DNA of 64,000 bases, from the NCBI GenBank assembly GCA_013398175.1, contig VZRZ01008565.1:317290-381289 (forward strand). The letters are read 5' to 3'. The DNA comes from Climacteris rufus (lineage: Eukaryota > Chordata > Aves > Passeriformes > Climacteridae). Both the position numbers and the translations under genes were made by a program. Positions 45,785 to 56,390 of this stretch are shown here, piece after piece. A model generated the notes under the pieces. The model worked only from the letters and a program-made list of their open reading frames with translations, was not told where the DNA came from and made no database searches. The stretch's first letter is position 1, and each line of letters opens with the position of its first letter.

Positions 45785-46290
45785 AAAGCAGATAAAGATT
45801 TGTGTGAACAAAGGAGTTCTATTTTCTGTTCGGGTTTTTTGTTCCCCAAAACAAAGGAGAGACTGAAGAGCGCCTGTTTAATTTGCGAATTTCACAGCTT
45901 CGCCTCGCACAAGAGAGGGAGGAAGAAGCAACAAAAAGCCCAACAACAGGCATGGAAAGAGCCCCAAGTATTAATGGCAGCTGATCAATAACTAATCCGC
46001 AGTGTTCCAGTTACCAACTTGATGGAGAAAATTCACGGTGCTTAAGTAATTCCAACTAATCTTAATGAATGCCTCCATGCCTACATGCCTGCAGAGCTGT
46101 GTGAAATTTATAGAAAAATGTCATTTCGGCTCTCTGAATATTTTTTTTTCCCTCGCAGTCATCAAAGGAGCATAAAAAATGCTCTTAGAAATCTGCTATC
46201 TCTCCCTGCCAGATGAGGGCTTCAAAAGGCAAGCACTCATTTTTTTGTCGTAAGCAGGGAAGATTATGAATACATTATCTAGTTAACATT
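45785..46290. promoter_or_regulatory. Candidate conserved element with SOX and TCF/LEF words
   Basis: Two AACAAAGG sites (45807-45814, 45850-45857), ATCAAAGG at 46161-46168 (TCF/LEF-like), CTGATCAATAACTAATCCGC near 45980, TAAGTAATTCCAACTAATC near 46043 and CTTAATGAATGCC. CpGs persist (GCGAATTTC, CTTCGCCTCGC). No repeats or coding frame. Inferred regulatory DNA, possibly two adjacent elements. Confidence 0.4.
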
Positions 46291-46887
46291 AAAAAAAAAA
46301 ATTCAAAACACCCAATTTTACATTCTTACTTATTTATCCCGTGCCTCTGTCCCCTTTGTGCGCCTCACCCTCTTCCCTGCTGAAGAAAATAATGCCAAGT
46401 AGACAAATCAGCTACAAGTAGGGAAGCGTTGATACATATTTTTGTTCTATTTTTATTTGGTCCTACTTCGGAAAAATTTCAAAGGGAAAGGAAGATCAAT
46501 ATGGTAGTTTCAAGCCTTCTCTGTCTTTCCCTGCTAAAAGCTGATGAGTTCCTCTCAAGTTTGGGAGCCTGCAGGAGAGAAACCTCTGCTAAGCTGCCAC
46601 TGAGCCTGCTACGACCTCGCTGGGGAGCAGAAGTGTGAGGGGAACAAGCTTTGTAGAGACAGAAGACATGGATGGAGAAGCTGGTAATTTCCCAGTGGAA
46701 CTTTATTTTCCCCTGGAAAGTGTAAGGTGGGCTCTTAGCATGGGAAGGGAGGGAGTGGTGACAACCAGGGTGGGATATTTGGGGGAGGAATCGCCAGCAG
46801 GAGGACAGAGAAAGACCCAACTCCCTGTTGTGCTGATTCAGGTTCTCCTGATCTAGATGGACACTCCAGTTCTGGGTGTCCACAACA
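46291..46887. other. Unique sequence, nothing recognised
   Basis: A ten-A run near 46291-46300 and AT-rich DNA to 46480, then mixed composition. Confidence 0.5.
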
Positions 46888-47270
46888 AGGAATCAGAGAA
46901 TGATGGAATATCCTGAGCTGGAAGGGACCCACAGACATGAAAGTCCAGCTCCTGGCCCTGCACAGACACCCCAACAACCCCACCCTGGGCATTCCTGGCA
47001 GTGCTGTCCAAACACCCCTGGAGCTCTGGCAGCCTTGGGGCCGTGCCCATTCCCTGGGGAGCCTGGGCAGTGCCCAGCACCCTCTGGGGGAAGAACCTTT
47101 CCCTGATATCCAACAAAAACCTCCCCTGGCACAGCCCCAGCCATTCCCTCAGGCCTGTCCCTGGTCACAGAGAGCAGAGATCAGAGCTGCCCCTCAGGAA
47201 GAAGCTGTGGCTTGGGATGAGCTCTGCCCTCGGTCTCCTCTTCTCCAGTTGAACCAGTGCCCTCAGCTGG
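46888..47270 (-). mobile_element. CR1 LINE 3' fragment, third subtype (antisense)
   Basis: AAGGAATCAGAGAATGATGG, then TATCCTGAGCTGGAAGGGAC, CTGCACAGACACCCCAACAA, TGCTGTCCAAACACCCCTGG, CCTTTCCCTGATATCCAACA and CCTCTTCTCCAGTTGAACCA. Same subtype as 50999-51118 and 63430-63690, marked by 'CACCCCAACAACCCCACCCTG'-like wording. Confidence 0.9.
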
Positions 47271-47629
47271 ATGAAGACTTTCCCACAGCTGAGGGACTGG
47301 TATTGAAGATGTGGCCCTGAAACCAGTGATATCCAGCAGTATGTGGAGATGGACAGGGGAGACAGCACTTATCTCTCACTTCAGGCCACTCCAGCTCCTC
47401 AGGTCACTCACCTACAGCCTGAGATAGGCAGAAAGAAATATTAATCATAATTAATTTTACCATGTCTGCTCTCCCACTGGAGAAACCCATTTCCCCTTCC
47501 CAGCAGGGCTGCCTGCCCTCGGTGGGCAGTCAAGTCCATGCAACTCTTCCTCCTTACTGAAAATTCCTCACATCAAAAGGGTCCCTTTTCTCCTCCATTT
47601 CCCTCAGGGTCCAGCTATGACTCTGTCAT
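47271..47629. other. Unique sequence, nothing recognised
   Basis: No repeat or frame of note. Confidence 0.5.
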
Positions 47630-47960
47630 AAATTGATGTACAAAGTATGAACAGGAGGATTTTTTTAGAATAACTTCAGCAATCTTTGTAGTTCATAACT
47701 AGGCATGCAGGGTTTTTATTAATTTAACAGTGTTATTCCCCTTATGAAATATTCATCCCATAGGATTTCTGTGCACATGAAGGTTTTGAAGAAATTGATC
47801 TGCAATGCAGCTACTCCTTTAAAAGAATGATTTCTTTATTATCTCTCCCTTTCAGTGATACTCCATATCCGAGCGGTGGCTGATTAAATGTGTGATCAAT
47901 CTCAGGAAAGCAAACAGATATATTTTTAATTGGGGGTGAATTTACTGTGTGGGAGGAGGC
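47630..47960. promoter_or_regulatory. Candidate conserved AT-rich block
   Basis: CATAAATTGATGTACAAAG, TTTTTATTAATTTAACAG, CCTTATGAAATATTCATCCC, CCGAGCGGTGGCTGATTAAA, GTGTGATCAATCTC and ATATTTTTAATTGGGG. Isolated CpGs and lack of repeats suggest constraint. Confidence 0.32.
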
Positions 47961-48390
47961 GTTTGGCGAGCCCAGCCCGCTGGAGGCATTGCTCTGCCAG
48001 CTCCTCCTCTGGCAGCCTGGCAAGCCATTGGCTTCCCAACCCCCTGGAGATGCCTTTGCCCCCCCAGCATCACCAGCTCTGCTGATCCAATGTCATTCCA
48101 TCAAATGACGGCGAGGGAACTGCTCCTGGGCCTGGATTCAGCAGAGCCATTAAGCACAGCCTTTTCTTACAGGGAGCTGAGCTCTGCTCACTTTGCTTCC
48201 ATTGCCCTCTCCCCACATTCCTGTGTGGTTTTCCAAATATCCATGTAATCCACTGGTAAGTGCTGTCCTGTCCCTTCTGGGCTGGCTCAGGTGGGCAGTG
48301 ACAGCTGGGTCCCATCCTGCCACAGGGACAACACCACGAGATGAAACCTCTCCTGCAGCGCTGAACCCAAGCAGGGCTTTCCTAAGGCAA
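47961..48390. other. Unique sequence, nothing recognised
   Basis: Mixed composition, short competing frames only. Confidence 0.5.
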
Positions 48391-48745
48391 ATCCTAGAAT
48401 CCCAAAATGTTTTGGGTTGGAAGAGACATTAAAGCTCATCCCATTCCACTGTCTGACATGGGCAGGGACCCCTTCCACTATCCCAGGCTGCTCCAAGCCC
48501 TGTCCAACCTGGCCTTGGACACTTCCAGGGATGGGGCAGCCCCAGCTTCTCTGGGCACCCTGTGCCAGGGCCTCCCCACACTCACAAGGCAGGATTTCTT
48601 CCCAATATCCCATCTAACCCTGCCCTCTGGCAGTGGGAAGCCATTCCCTGTGTCCTGTCCCTCCAGGCCCTTGTCCAAAGTCTCTCTCCATGTTTCTTGT
48701 CAGCTCCTCCAGGTACAGGGAGGTCACAATTAAGTCACCCCAAAG
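48391..48745 (-). mobile_element. CR1 LINE 3' end (antisense)
   Basis: From TCCTAGAATCCCAAAATGTT through GACATGGGCAGGGACCCCTT, CAGGGATGGGGCAGCCCCAG and TGGCAGTGGGAAGCCATTCC to CATGTTTCTTGTCAGCTCCT and TTAAGTCACCCCAAAGCTTCC. The minus peptide includes GRPWHRVPREAGAAPSLEVS. A second CR1 piece follows after about 30 bp of pyrimidine-rich DNA. Confidence 0.93.
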
Positions 48746-48777
48746 CTTCCCATCTCCCTTCCCTTCCTCTTTTCCTG

Positions 48778-48896
48778 TCCCATCCGTTGTCCCAAGTCAC
48801 TCTCCAGCTCTCTTGGAGCCACTTTAGGCACTGGAAGGGGCTCTGAGGTCTCCCTGGACCTTTCTCTTCTCCAGAATGAACAGCCCCAACTGTGTA
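48778..48896 (-). mobile_element. Second CR1 piece abutting the first (antisense)
   Basis: CCAAGTCACTCTCCAGCTCT, CTTGGAGCCACTTTAGGCAC, TGGAAGGGGCTCTGAGGTCT and CTTCTCCAGAATGAACAGCC. In sense this is the GLFxLE segment to the 'LKxLQESW' segment, which overlaps what the neighbouring copy already covers. It is therefore a separate insertion of a variant like the 5425 copy, not a continuation. Confidence 0.8.
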
Positions 48897-50998
48897 AATA
48901 AAGACCAGAATGTAAAGGCCATGCAAAGAGGAGAAATGGGAGTTCTTTGGACTCCCTTCCCAGCAGGATCTTTCCAAGGGCTGACACAGCAAAGCAGTGG
49001 ACTGAAGAACCCTCTGACAGGGCTTGCAGGGAAAGCATTAACTCTGTTCCAAGCAGCCAAACTTTGCAGCACCTTTTAACCTGCACTTGATCTTTCCAAG
49101 GCATTTGGAACTAAAACACACGGCCGTGTTTGGGAATGATGCAAGGATGAGATGCTGTGGGCATGAACAGAGAGCTGGAGCCAAGCTGACCACTAAGTTC
49201 CCCTCCTGTCCTGCTAAAACCCTGCCCCTGATGGTCCAGCAGCCCCTCTGGCCTCACCCACAGCACTCCCAAGTGCCATCCTGCCCCCTCCCTCCCTCCC
49301 CACCACACCAGCACAGCTTAGGGCAGATCCTGTGCCCTCCCACCCTGGGCTTCCCATCTGGGATGCTCCAGGCAAGGGCTGAGACTTCACCTGGAGGCAG
49401 GTGTGGGTCCTTCTGGGGTGCAGCACCCATCTGCCGCCCCTGTGCCCCGTCCCCCTCTGAAGGATGACCCCCTTAGTTAGGAAAATGTCCCCTTTCCCCG
49501 TGCCCTCCTAGGCCCCCGTGACCCTCCTTGCAGGGGACACTGCTCCGATGTCACCAAGCCCTGGAGGAGCCCGGGGCAGGGGTTTGCTGGTCACTGCAGG
49601 TGTTTCTGGAGTGGCAGATGCTGCTGAGGCCGTGTCCAGCCCAGGCACTGCTCAGTCTTGCAGTGTCCCCTGGTGTTTGAAGGCACCAGCTCCGAGCAGC
49701 TGGAGCTGCAGTGCTCCCCACGGGATTTGCCCAGGAATATCCAGGATCCACATGAGCTGGAGATGCAGCACAGCCCTTCTGTCACCCCCCATTATAGCCC
49801 CAAAGCCATTCCCAGTGACACGGCAGTCGCTGAACCATCATCTGCTGTACAAGCATGGATATAAAAACAATTCCAAATGATCCCATACAGAAAACTGGAG
49901 GAATTTGCCGTTCAACTCATTCTCCAGTGGACTTGAGGTGTTGAGACCCTGCTGTGTCTGTTTGCTTCCCCACAGTCCCTCTGAAGGGCTGAATTCACCC
50001 AGATGTGAAGGGGGCACAATTCAGGCCCTCTAAGCCCACAAAGAAAATATGAATGGCTCTTCCCTTGTTTTTGCATTGGGCGTAAAATCTCCAGAGAGGA
50101 GTGAAATTCTGGGGAATTGATGCTGGAGCAAAGCACAGCTGAACTAAAAACAATTAAATAAGGACCCAGATTGAGAGAAAATGAGTTTTCATTCATTGCT
50201 GTTTCCTTTTCTAAAGGGCCAGAACTCTCCAGGAGCAATCCAAGATGTATGGCAGACTGGGAAGCTGAAAAAACAAATTCCTATCGAGGTAGGAAAACTC
50301 CTGCAAAGTCTTCAAAGGAGCTGCTTAAAAACAGGGGGGTTCTACCTGGACAAAGGATTTCACAGAGAATTGCCAGCCTTGGAATCAAGGGAATGTAAAA
50401 GCCCTCTGACTACGAAAGAGATTGAAGATATTTGTTTCCCACCTACACCATTTCTGGGGTATTTTGGAAGCTGCAGAGGAGCAGGAACACCCCAAAATAC
50501 CAGTTTAAGGAATATATCCTATGCAGCTCTATAGATGTGTGAACACACCTGAATTTGGTGGTTAAATCAGCCGCTGGGTACTAAACATTGAACCCCTCTA
50601 AGGCCAAAGGCCTCAGATTTGCTGTAAGATTTGTTGATCCTTTCCTCCACACAGGATGGACTTGGGATAAATAGAGGAGAGATTCTTCAGAGCTTTGGAA
50701 TAATAATTATAATAAAACTCCCGATAAATTGTGCTGTTATCCAGCATAACTCCCTGACCTCAGCACTTCCCATGAAGCAGTGTTGCATTTAGAAAACATG
50801 CCACAGGATTTTGCTGGAAAATAAAACTGACTGGACAGACATGGGAGTCAGTGAGCTAAAACAATGCTCATGGATAAAGTGAGCATCCAAGACTGAGGGG
50901 GTTGTCCCAGGTGAAAATCCAGCTGAAGCAAAGCTGGTGTTAGATGTAGTTATCCCAAATAACAGGCATTAACCTGCTGAAGTTGCAGCCTAGAATAT
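48897..50998. other. Unique sequence, no gene supported
   Basis: C-rich between 49190 and 49470 (including CCCCCTCCCTCCCTCCCCAC near 49283). AT-rich 50550-50850. Competing frames up to 126 codons, no domains. Confidence 0.5.
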
Positions 50999-51118
50999 GA
51001 ATCAGGGAATATCCTGAACTGGAAAGAACCCACATGGATCACTGAGTCCAACTCCTGGCGCTGCACAGGACACCCCAAAACCCCACCCTGTGCCTGATAG
51101 CGTTGCCTAAATATACCC
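50999..51118 (-). mobile_element. CR1 3' tip, third subtype (antisense)
   Basis: GAATCAGGGAATATCCTGAA, TGGATCACTGAGTCCAACTC and TGCACAGGACACCCCAAAAC followed by CCCACCCTGTGCCTGATAG. Close to the first part of the copy at 46888-47270. Confidence 0.85.
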
Positions 51119-51480
51119 CAATATTTACCTGATTGCCAAACCCAGTTTGTTACTTTTTAGCTTCAAAATTTCCTGGCACCCAAGTAAATTGATAATTTAT
51201 TTTTATTCCTATTTTTGCCTTTTTGGGGACAGAAGTAAATTACTGTGTTTGCATAATCCCTGATGCAGGCTTGGGTCGGATTGTTTGTCATTCCCTCTGT
51301 AACACAAATAATAATAACACCCAAATCTCTATTGTTGGCTGGACACGCACACAAAGCCTCACCACAAAGGTGTGGATCTTAATCGCCCTCACTAATTTCC
51401 TGTGCTTTAGCTGAATTCTTTTATTGTCTTTTCCTTGAAAAGAAACAATGACTGGGGGAAAGCACCGGCATTTAGCGCTG
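51119..51480. promoter_or_regulatory. AT-rich block with SOX-like words upstream of the A tract
   Basis: CTATTGTTGGCTGG near 51328, CTTAATCGCCCTCACTAATT near 51379, GAAACAATGACTG near 51441 and AGCGCTGATAACATCC. Possibly conserved DNA. The interval leads directly into the A24 tract. Confidence 0.25.
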
Positions 51481-51489
51481 ATAACATCC

Positions 51490-51513
51490 AAAAAAAAAAA
51501 AAAAAAAAAAAAA
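51490..51513 (+). repeat. A24 homopolymer
   Basis: Twenty-four uninterrupted A residues. CR1 elements do not end in poly(A), so this is either a plain homopolymer or the tail of a retroposed transcript. No recognisable retroposed gene lies immediately upstream. Confidence 0.95.
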
Positions 51514-51670
51514 GCAGGCACTCGTGGAGAGAGAAAAGAAGGGCAGAGTGAACAGACACGGCGGAGAGGCTGGAAATCCACCCAAAACCAGGACAGGATT
51601 TGCGGGAGCTCCCACCTACTCCCAAACCTGGGGAGTTTTGTGCTCCTGAGTATTTATTTCCCTTCTGCAG

Positions 51671-51783
51671 AGGCACTGCAGCAGTTGCAGCTTCTTCCAG
51701 GAGGTGGCAGGAAGATTTTTGCAGAGAAGGAGAAGGGGGAAAGTCGGAGAGAGAAGGATTTAAAGGAGGAAAGGATCCACCGG
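51671..51783 (+). other. Candidate internal exon (113 bp), gene unknown
   Basis: A pyrimidine tract TATTTATTTCCCTTCTGCAG (51651-51670) forms a strong acceptor. A good donor CGG|GTAAGC begins at 51784. Of the three phases, one hits a TAA and two stay open. With two bases in the first codon, it reads ALQQLQLLPGGGRKIFAE followed by a Lys/Glu/Arg-rich run, ending exactly on a codon at the donor. I do not recognise the protein. It could equally be a 5' UTR or a non-coding RNA exon, or a chance pairing of splice sites. Confidence 0.3.
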
Positions 51784-52040
51784 GTAAGCAGCGATCTGAA
51801 ACCCTTCCTACGCTTCCCGTGCTGAGCGGGGTGCTCAGGTTGGCCTCAGAGAGATGTATCCAGTCCGAATTTCTGGAAGAGGTGATAGAAATACAGATTA
51901 TCCCATTTGGCAATGAGGAGGCAAGAGAAGAGGGCCGAGAGACAGGATCTGCTAATTGCACACACCTGAGTGTTACCAACAACAGCCAGGCACAAAGGCC
52001 TGAAATATTCTATCCAAACGGGGCAGTTCCTGGTCACAAA
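51784..52040. other. Sequence after the candidate donor
   Basis: No further exon, repeat or motif cluster is clear before the next CR1 copy. Confidence 0.4.
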
Positions 52041-52467
52041 GGGCCACAGACTCTGGGCTGGAAGGGACCTTAGAGATCATCCCCTTCCACCCTTCTGCTC
52101 CAAGCCCTGTCCAGCCTGGCCTTGGGCACTTCCAAGGATGGGGCAGCCACAGCTTCTCTGGAAAACCTGTGCCAGGGCCTCACTGCCCTCACAGGGAAGG
52201 ATTTTTCCCAATATCCCAGCTAACCCTGCCCTCTGGCAGTTTGAAGCTATTCCCCCTTGTCCTGTCACTCCAGGCCCTTGGAAATAGTCCCTCTCCATGT
52301 TTCTTGTCAGCCCCTTCAGGCACTGCAAGGCCACAATGAGGTCACCCTGGAGCTTCCCTTCTCCAGGCTGAACAATCCCAGCTCTCCCAGCCTTTCCTCC
52401 CAGCAGAGCTGCTCCATCCCTCTGCTCACCCTGGTGCCTCCTCTGGACTCTCTCCAGCAGCTCCATG
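52041..52467 (-). mobile_element. CR1 LINE 3' fragment, ~430 bp (antisense)
   Basis: Begins CAGACTCTGGGCTGGAAGGG. The UTR block between CCCCTTCCACCC and TTCTGCTCCAAGCC is deleted. The coding part runs to GACTCTCTCCAGCAGCTCCA. Minus peptides: MELLERVQRRHQGEQRDG (52413-52466) and, in another frame, VFQRSCGCP in place of VPREAVAAP. Almost identical in wording to the 26080-26500 copy over the coding part. Confidence 0.93.
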
Positions 52468-53510
52468 GAAATCTAGAGTTCAAGAGGAAAGGATCCTGTC
52501 CTGAGGCTCTTGGCCCATTCCCAGGAGGGGAATAACTGGAAGATTTCCTAGCAGATTTGGGTCTTTGCTCTTCCTGGCTCTATCCCTGGGTCTCATAAAG
52601 GAGGCTGCACACTTTGTATCCCTGCAATATCCAAAGGTGGGCAGGTTCATGGAAATTCTGCCCTGCAAGGACATGGATTTGTGCTTTGAATTGAGAGGGA
52701 CTAAACCCTGTTGTTAATGTTATTGCTACTCCTGCAGTAGCAGCAGGAGTTGCAAAAGCATCACTCAGGGTCTCTTTCCCTCTGTCATGACTTCCAAGCA
52801 CAGGGAGCTGCTGGAGCAGCAGGATTTGGAGGGGTGTCCTCACAGCTCACCCTCTCCACACAACGTGGCATTACTGCTGCAGGGAGATTTTCCCCGGAAA
52901 AAGAGCCCTCTCTTCAGAAATTGATTTTTGGCACACTTTAGTGGGACATTATTGAAACCATTTGTAAAATTGCTGTGCTCTATTCCTATCGTATCAGGCA
53001 GGAATTGGAGCAGCAGTGTGGAAATGAAACATTTCAATCTCAGTTAATATGGATTGTTTCAGTCTTATTAAAACACTTCAAGAAGGTCAAAGCAAAATAC
53101 TGTCGGGATATTTTTCTTGCTGAGGAAAAATGGAGATTTGCCTTTGAAATCCTGCTTTGGGTGACCTCGGGTTTGAGATCTGTACTTGCAGGGATAAAAT
53201 GACGCTGAGTTTGAACCACACTTCCTACCCACAGGCAAGGGGAGTATGCTGGCTATGGAAATACACCAGGAGAGCCTGCCCTTGGACTTTGGCACAGCTG
53301 GGAATGCAGGGCACAGCCACAACTTCCAGATGGGACGTGGATGGCTCACGAGACACCAGGAGGTCTTTGGCCTGCTCAAAGCCTGAAGATTTGAGAGGAT
53401 GGAGGGAAACCAAACAACACACTTTGATCCACACAAAGAGAAGTCTGACCATTCCCCCAACCAGACACAGCTTGTACACACTCCAAAAAGCTTCCCAGAA
53501 GGAGAACCAT
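52468..53510. other. Unique sequence, partly AT-rich
   Basis: 52900-53170 is AT-rich (GGACATTATTGAAACC, CAGTTAATATGGATTG) and could hold a conserved element. Elsewhere nothing is recognised. Confidence 0.4.
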
Positions 53511-53742
53511 GGAATTATAGAATCATTTTGGTTGGAAAGGCCTCCCAGACCATCGAGTCCAAGCTGTGCCCCATCCCCACCTTGTCACCAACCCAGAGCT
53601 CTGAGTGCCACATCCAGGTGTTCCTTGGACACCTCCAGGGGTGGGGACTCCAAACGTCCCTGGGCAGCCCCTGCCAATGCCTGACCACCCTTTCCATGGA
53701 GAAATTCTTGCTGATGTCCAACCAAACCATCCCGCAGGGCAA
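53511..53742 (-). mobile_element. CR1 LINE 3' end, second subtype (antisense)
   Basis: GGAATTATAGAATCATTTTG, CCAGACCATCGAGTCCAAGC, GAGTGCCACATCCAGGTGTT, CTGACCACCCTTTCCATGGA and GCTGATGTCCAACCAAACC. The minus peptide contains VRHWQGLPRDVWSPHPWRCP, a frameshifted reading of the PREVV region. Confidence 0.88.
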
Positions 53743-55640
53743 AGTCAGTGATTCTAATTTGAACTTATTTGAACTAAAAATTCCCTGAATATGCAGCAAT
53801 TTAGGAATCTCAGTAAGCCAACAGAAACCATAATTTTTTCTCTCCACCTACTGGGGGTTCTCCAACCCCTGGAAGCCCCTTTAGGTGGGTTTTCCCCAGG
53901 TCTGGTGAACACTGCACAGGTTATTTGGAGTGAGGGAGGATCTTTGGTGTGATTCACTGGGACATTCCAATTTAGGACAAAAGTCTGGGGCCAATCACTG
54001 GCCTTTCTTTCTTTTTAACCCACTTGTAGTAAACTCATCACTTTCACTGGAAATATAAGAGTTTTTCCTACACTTTATCTCCTTTCCTTCCTTAATCCCC
54101 TCGTTGTCTTCCACCCTCATGGGTAACAAGAGACAAAACATCTCTTTTAATTATTTAGCATATTATTGGCTTTAGTTGGCTCTGTTTTCTTTTGCAGAAG
54201 CCACCAGAAGCTCCTTCAAAAGAGCATCACAATTCTGTAGTCAGGCTTTGCATTTCCTGATCATTAACCAACAAACTTTTATGAAATTCTGGCTTTTTTT
54301 GTCTCTTTATCCCTGAGTAGAGAGCGAGAAACAAACAAACAAACAAAAAAAACTCCTTCTGCTCTCATCTCCTTTGAAAGCATTTAATACTTTCTCTTCA
54401 GAGTTTCTCTGTGGTTTACGCCAAGAAAATATTCCTGCAAGGTCAGGTCTGCCGGGGAGGCCAAATGAAATGTTGGACCTCGGTGGAATTATGGGATCAT
54501 CTGGACAGGCAATATTGGCCTTGGGAAAGAGCTTTGCTCCGTGAATTCACAGCTCTGGCTCCAGCCAGCTTGGTTTGAAAGGAATAAAACAACGGCTTTG
54601 AAGGGCCTTATCTACAACTCACACTCAGTGGCTTAAGCCTGAGAGACCCTGGGCTCCTACCTCTGGTGCCTTTTCTCCCTCCTCCCCAGTTTCTGCCGGA
54701 CCTAACCTCGCTGGATCGGCTTCCTTTCCCTGGGAAGTGGAGAAAATGGCAAGTTTTACCTCTGAAGTGGCAGCAAACCTTCCTGCCTGTGGAGAACCAG
54801 GATATCCCTCCTAAAGATATCACAGGGACCATGAGCAGGACTGGCAGCCACAGATCTCTGTCCTCTCTCCTGGCCTTGTGCGCTTCTCTGTCACCACAGA
54901 TTTATCACCAGAGGACCCAAACTGGGATATAAAGATCCGTCTTTCCCCTGGAATCCTGCTTTAGTCTCCCAGACTAAAAACACCCCGAGTAAAGAACGGA
55001 AAAGCTGACGTGGAAACCGAGTCATGAAAGGCTTGTGTGGGTCTGATTCCCACACCCTGCTCTGTGATTGCTGAGGAGGGAGCAGCTGGAATGGATTCCA
55101 TAGAGACTGAAGGAAGAAACAAAGGAAAACTCTAAATTTGCCCAAAAGCTCCTGAGCTTCCCAGTGCTGAGGATGCATTCAGTGTGGGAGCAATGAGGCA
55201 GCCCTGCATTCCAGGCACTCCTTCAGGGCTTTTTTCCATCAGAAAAGAGGTTTAGAAAGGAATATCCTGGTTTATTAATTCTGGGAAGAGCTGTGCCGGT
55301 GTGAGCTAAGCCTGGAAGCCCTGACTGCCCATCCAGACCCCATGGAAATATCTGCTCAGGGCCTGGTTGGGAGGGAATGAATCAGGGAGCCAGGCTCTGG
55401 CCATGGTCCTTTTCCACACATGATAATTCCATTAAATTAGTGTTAGCTGCACGTTCTCATGGCAACCCTGAACCCAAACAATAACAACACAGAGGATATG
55501 GGAATGGGGGGGAAAAACTACCCTGGAAATTCCTCCTTTTTTGAGGAATGTGTGTTGGGAAGAGAAAGGTGAGCAGCAGGAGGGCATCAGCTCCGGCTTC
55601 CCACAGGGCAGGATTATGGCTCTGCCCAGGCCCTGGCAAC
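53743..55640. other. Unique sequence, no gene supported
   Basis: AT-rich 53980-54470 with a (CAAA) run at 54328-54352. Mixed afterwards. No supported exon or repeat family. Confidence 0.5.
54328..54352 (+). repeat. (CAAA)n microsatellite with A-rich end
   Basis: Four CAAA units running into a short A run. Confidence 0.9.
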
Positions 55641-55703
55641 AACGGGTGGACTTGGTGATGCTGGAGGTCTTTTCCAACCTTAAGGTTTCTGTGATTCCTT
55701 CAG
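55641..55703 (+). mobile_element. Short CR1 3' tip, second subtype (sense)
   Basis: GGGTGGACTTGGTGATGCTG, then GAGGTCTTTTCCAACCTTAA and GTTTCTGTGATTCC. This is the GGTCTTTTCCAACCT terminal wording of the second subtype. Confidence 0.8.
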
Positions 55704-55969
55704 GATTCTGCGGTCCCTGGGCTGCTGACACAGCACTGACTTCCTCGTTCCAGGTGCTGGGCTCTGTTTGAAGGTGCTCTGTCCATGCCTGTCTCCTTTG
55801 GCTCTCCCTTGGGAGTGAAGCCTTGCATTTCCCATTTTCCTTGAGCTTCTCCCCCTTGACCTACATCTCCTCATTTTATATTGATCCTATTGTTTGTTAG
55901 CCTGGGAGGAGCCTCTGTGCCGAGGTGTCCCTGACCAGGGCTCCATGTGGGGCTCCCTGGGATGAGGGT
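55704..55969. other. Short unique spacer
   Basis: No element recognised between the CR1 tip and the G-rich minisatellite. Confidence 0.5.
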
Positions 55970-56390
55970 TTGTGGTGAGCCCCAGGTCTGGGGGGGTTTG
56001 GGGGTCCCATGTCTGGGGGTTAGAGGGGTTCCCTGGTCTGGGGGCCTGGGGGGTTCCCTGGATTGGGAGTTTGGGGGAGGTGGTGTGAGGGTCCCTGGTC
56101 TGGGGGGTTGTGGGAGGTCCCTTGTGCAAGGGTTTGGGAGGTCCCTTGTCCAGGAAGTCTGGGACATCCCTGGATTGGGGGTTTGGAGGGAGGTGCTGTG
56201 GGGTGATCGGTCTGAGGGTTTGGGGGGAGATGGTGTTGGGGTCCCTGGTCTGGAGGCTGGGGGGGTCTCTGGATTGGGGTTTGGGGGAGGAGGGTGTGGA
56301 GGGAGTGTGGGGAGTTCCCTGGATTAAGGGTTTAGGGGGAGGTGGTGAGGGGGTCCCTGGTCTGGGACTTTTGGTGTGCTCCTGAAATGG
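55970..56390 (+). repeat. G-rich degenerate minisatellite, G-quadruplex potential
   Basis: Irregular units of roughly 30-50 bp built on GGTCCCTGGTCTGGGGG and GGGTTTGGGGGAGGTGGTG, alternating with TTCCCTGGATTGGGGG. Runs of 4-7 G recur throughout the + strand. A 299-codon minus-strand frame across it is rich in Pro, Thr and Arg-Asp and is a by-product of the repeat. Confidence 0.9.
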
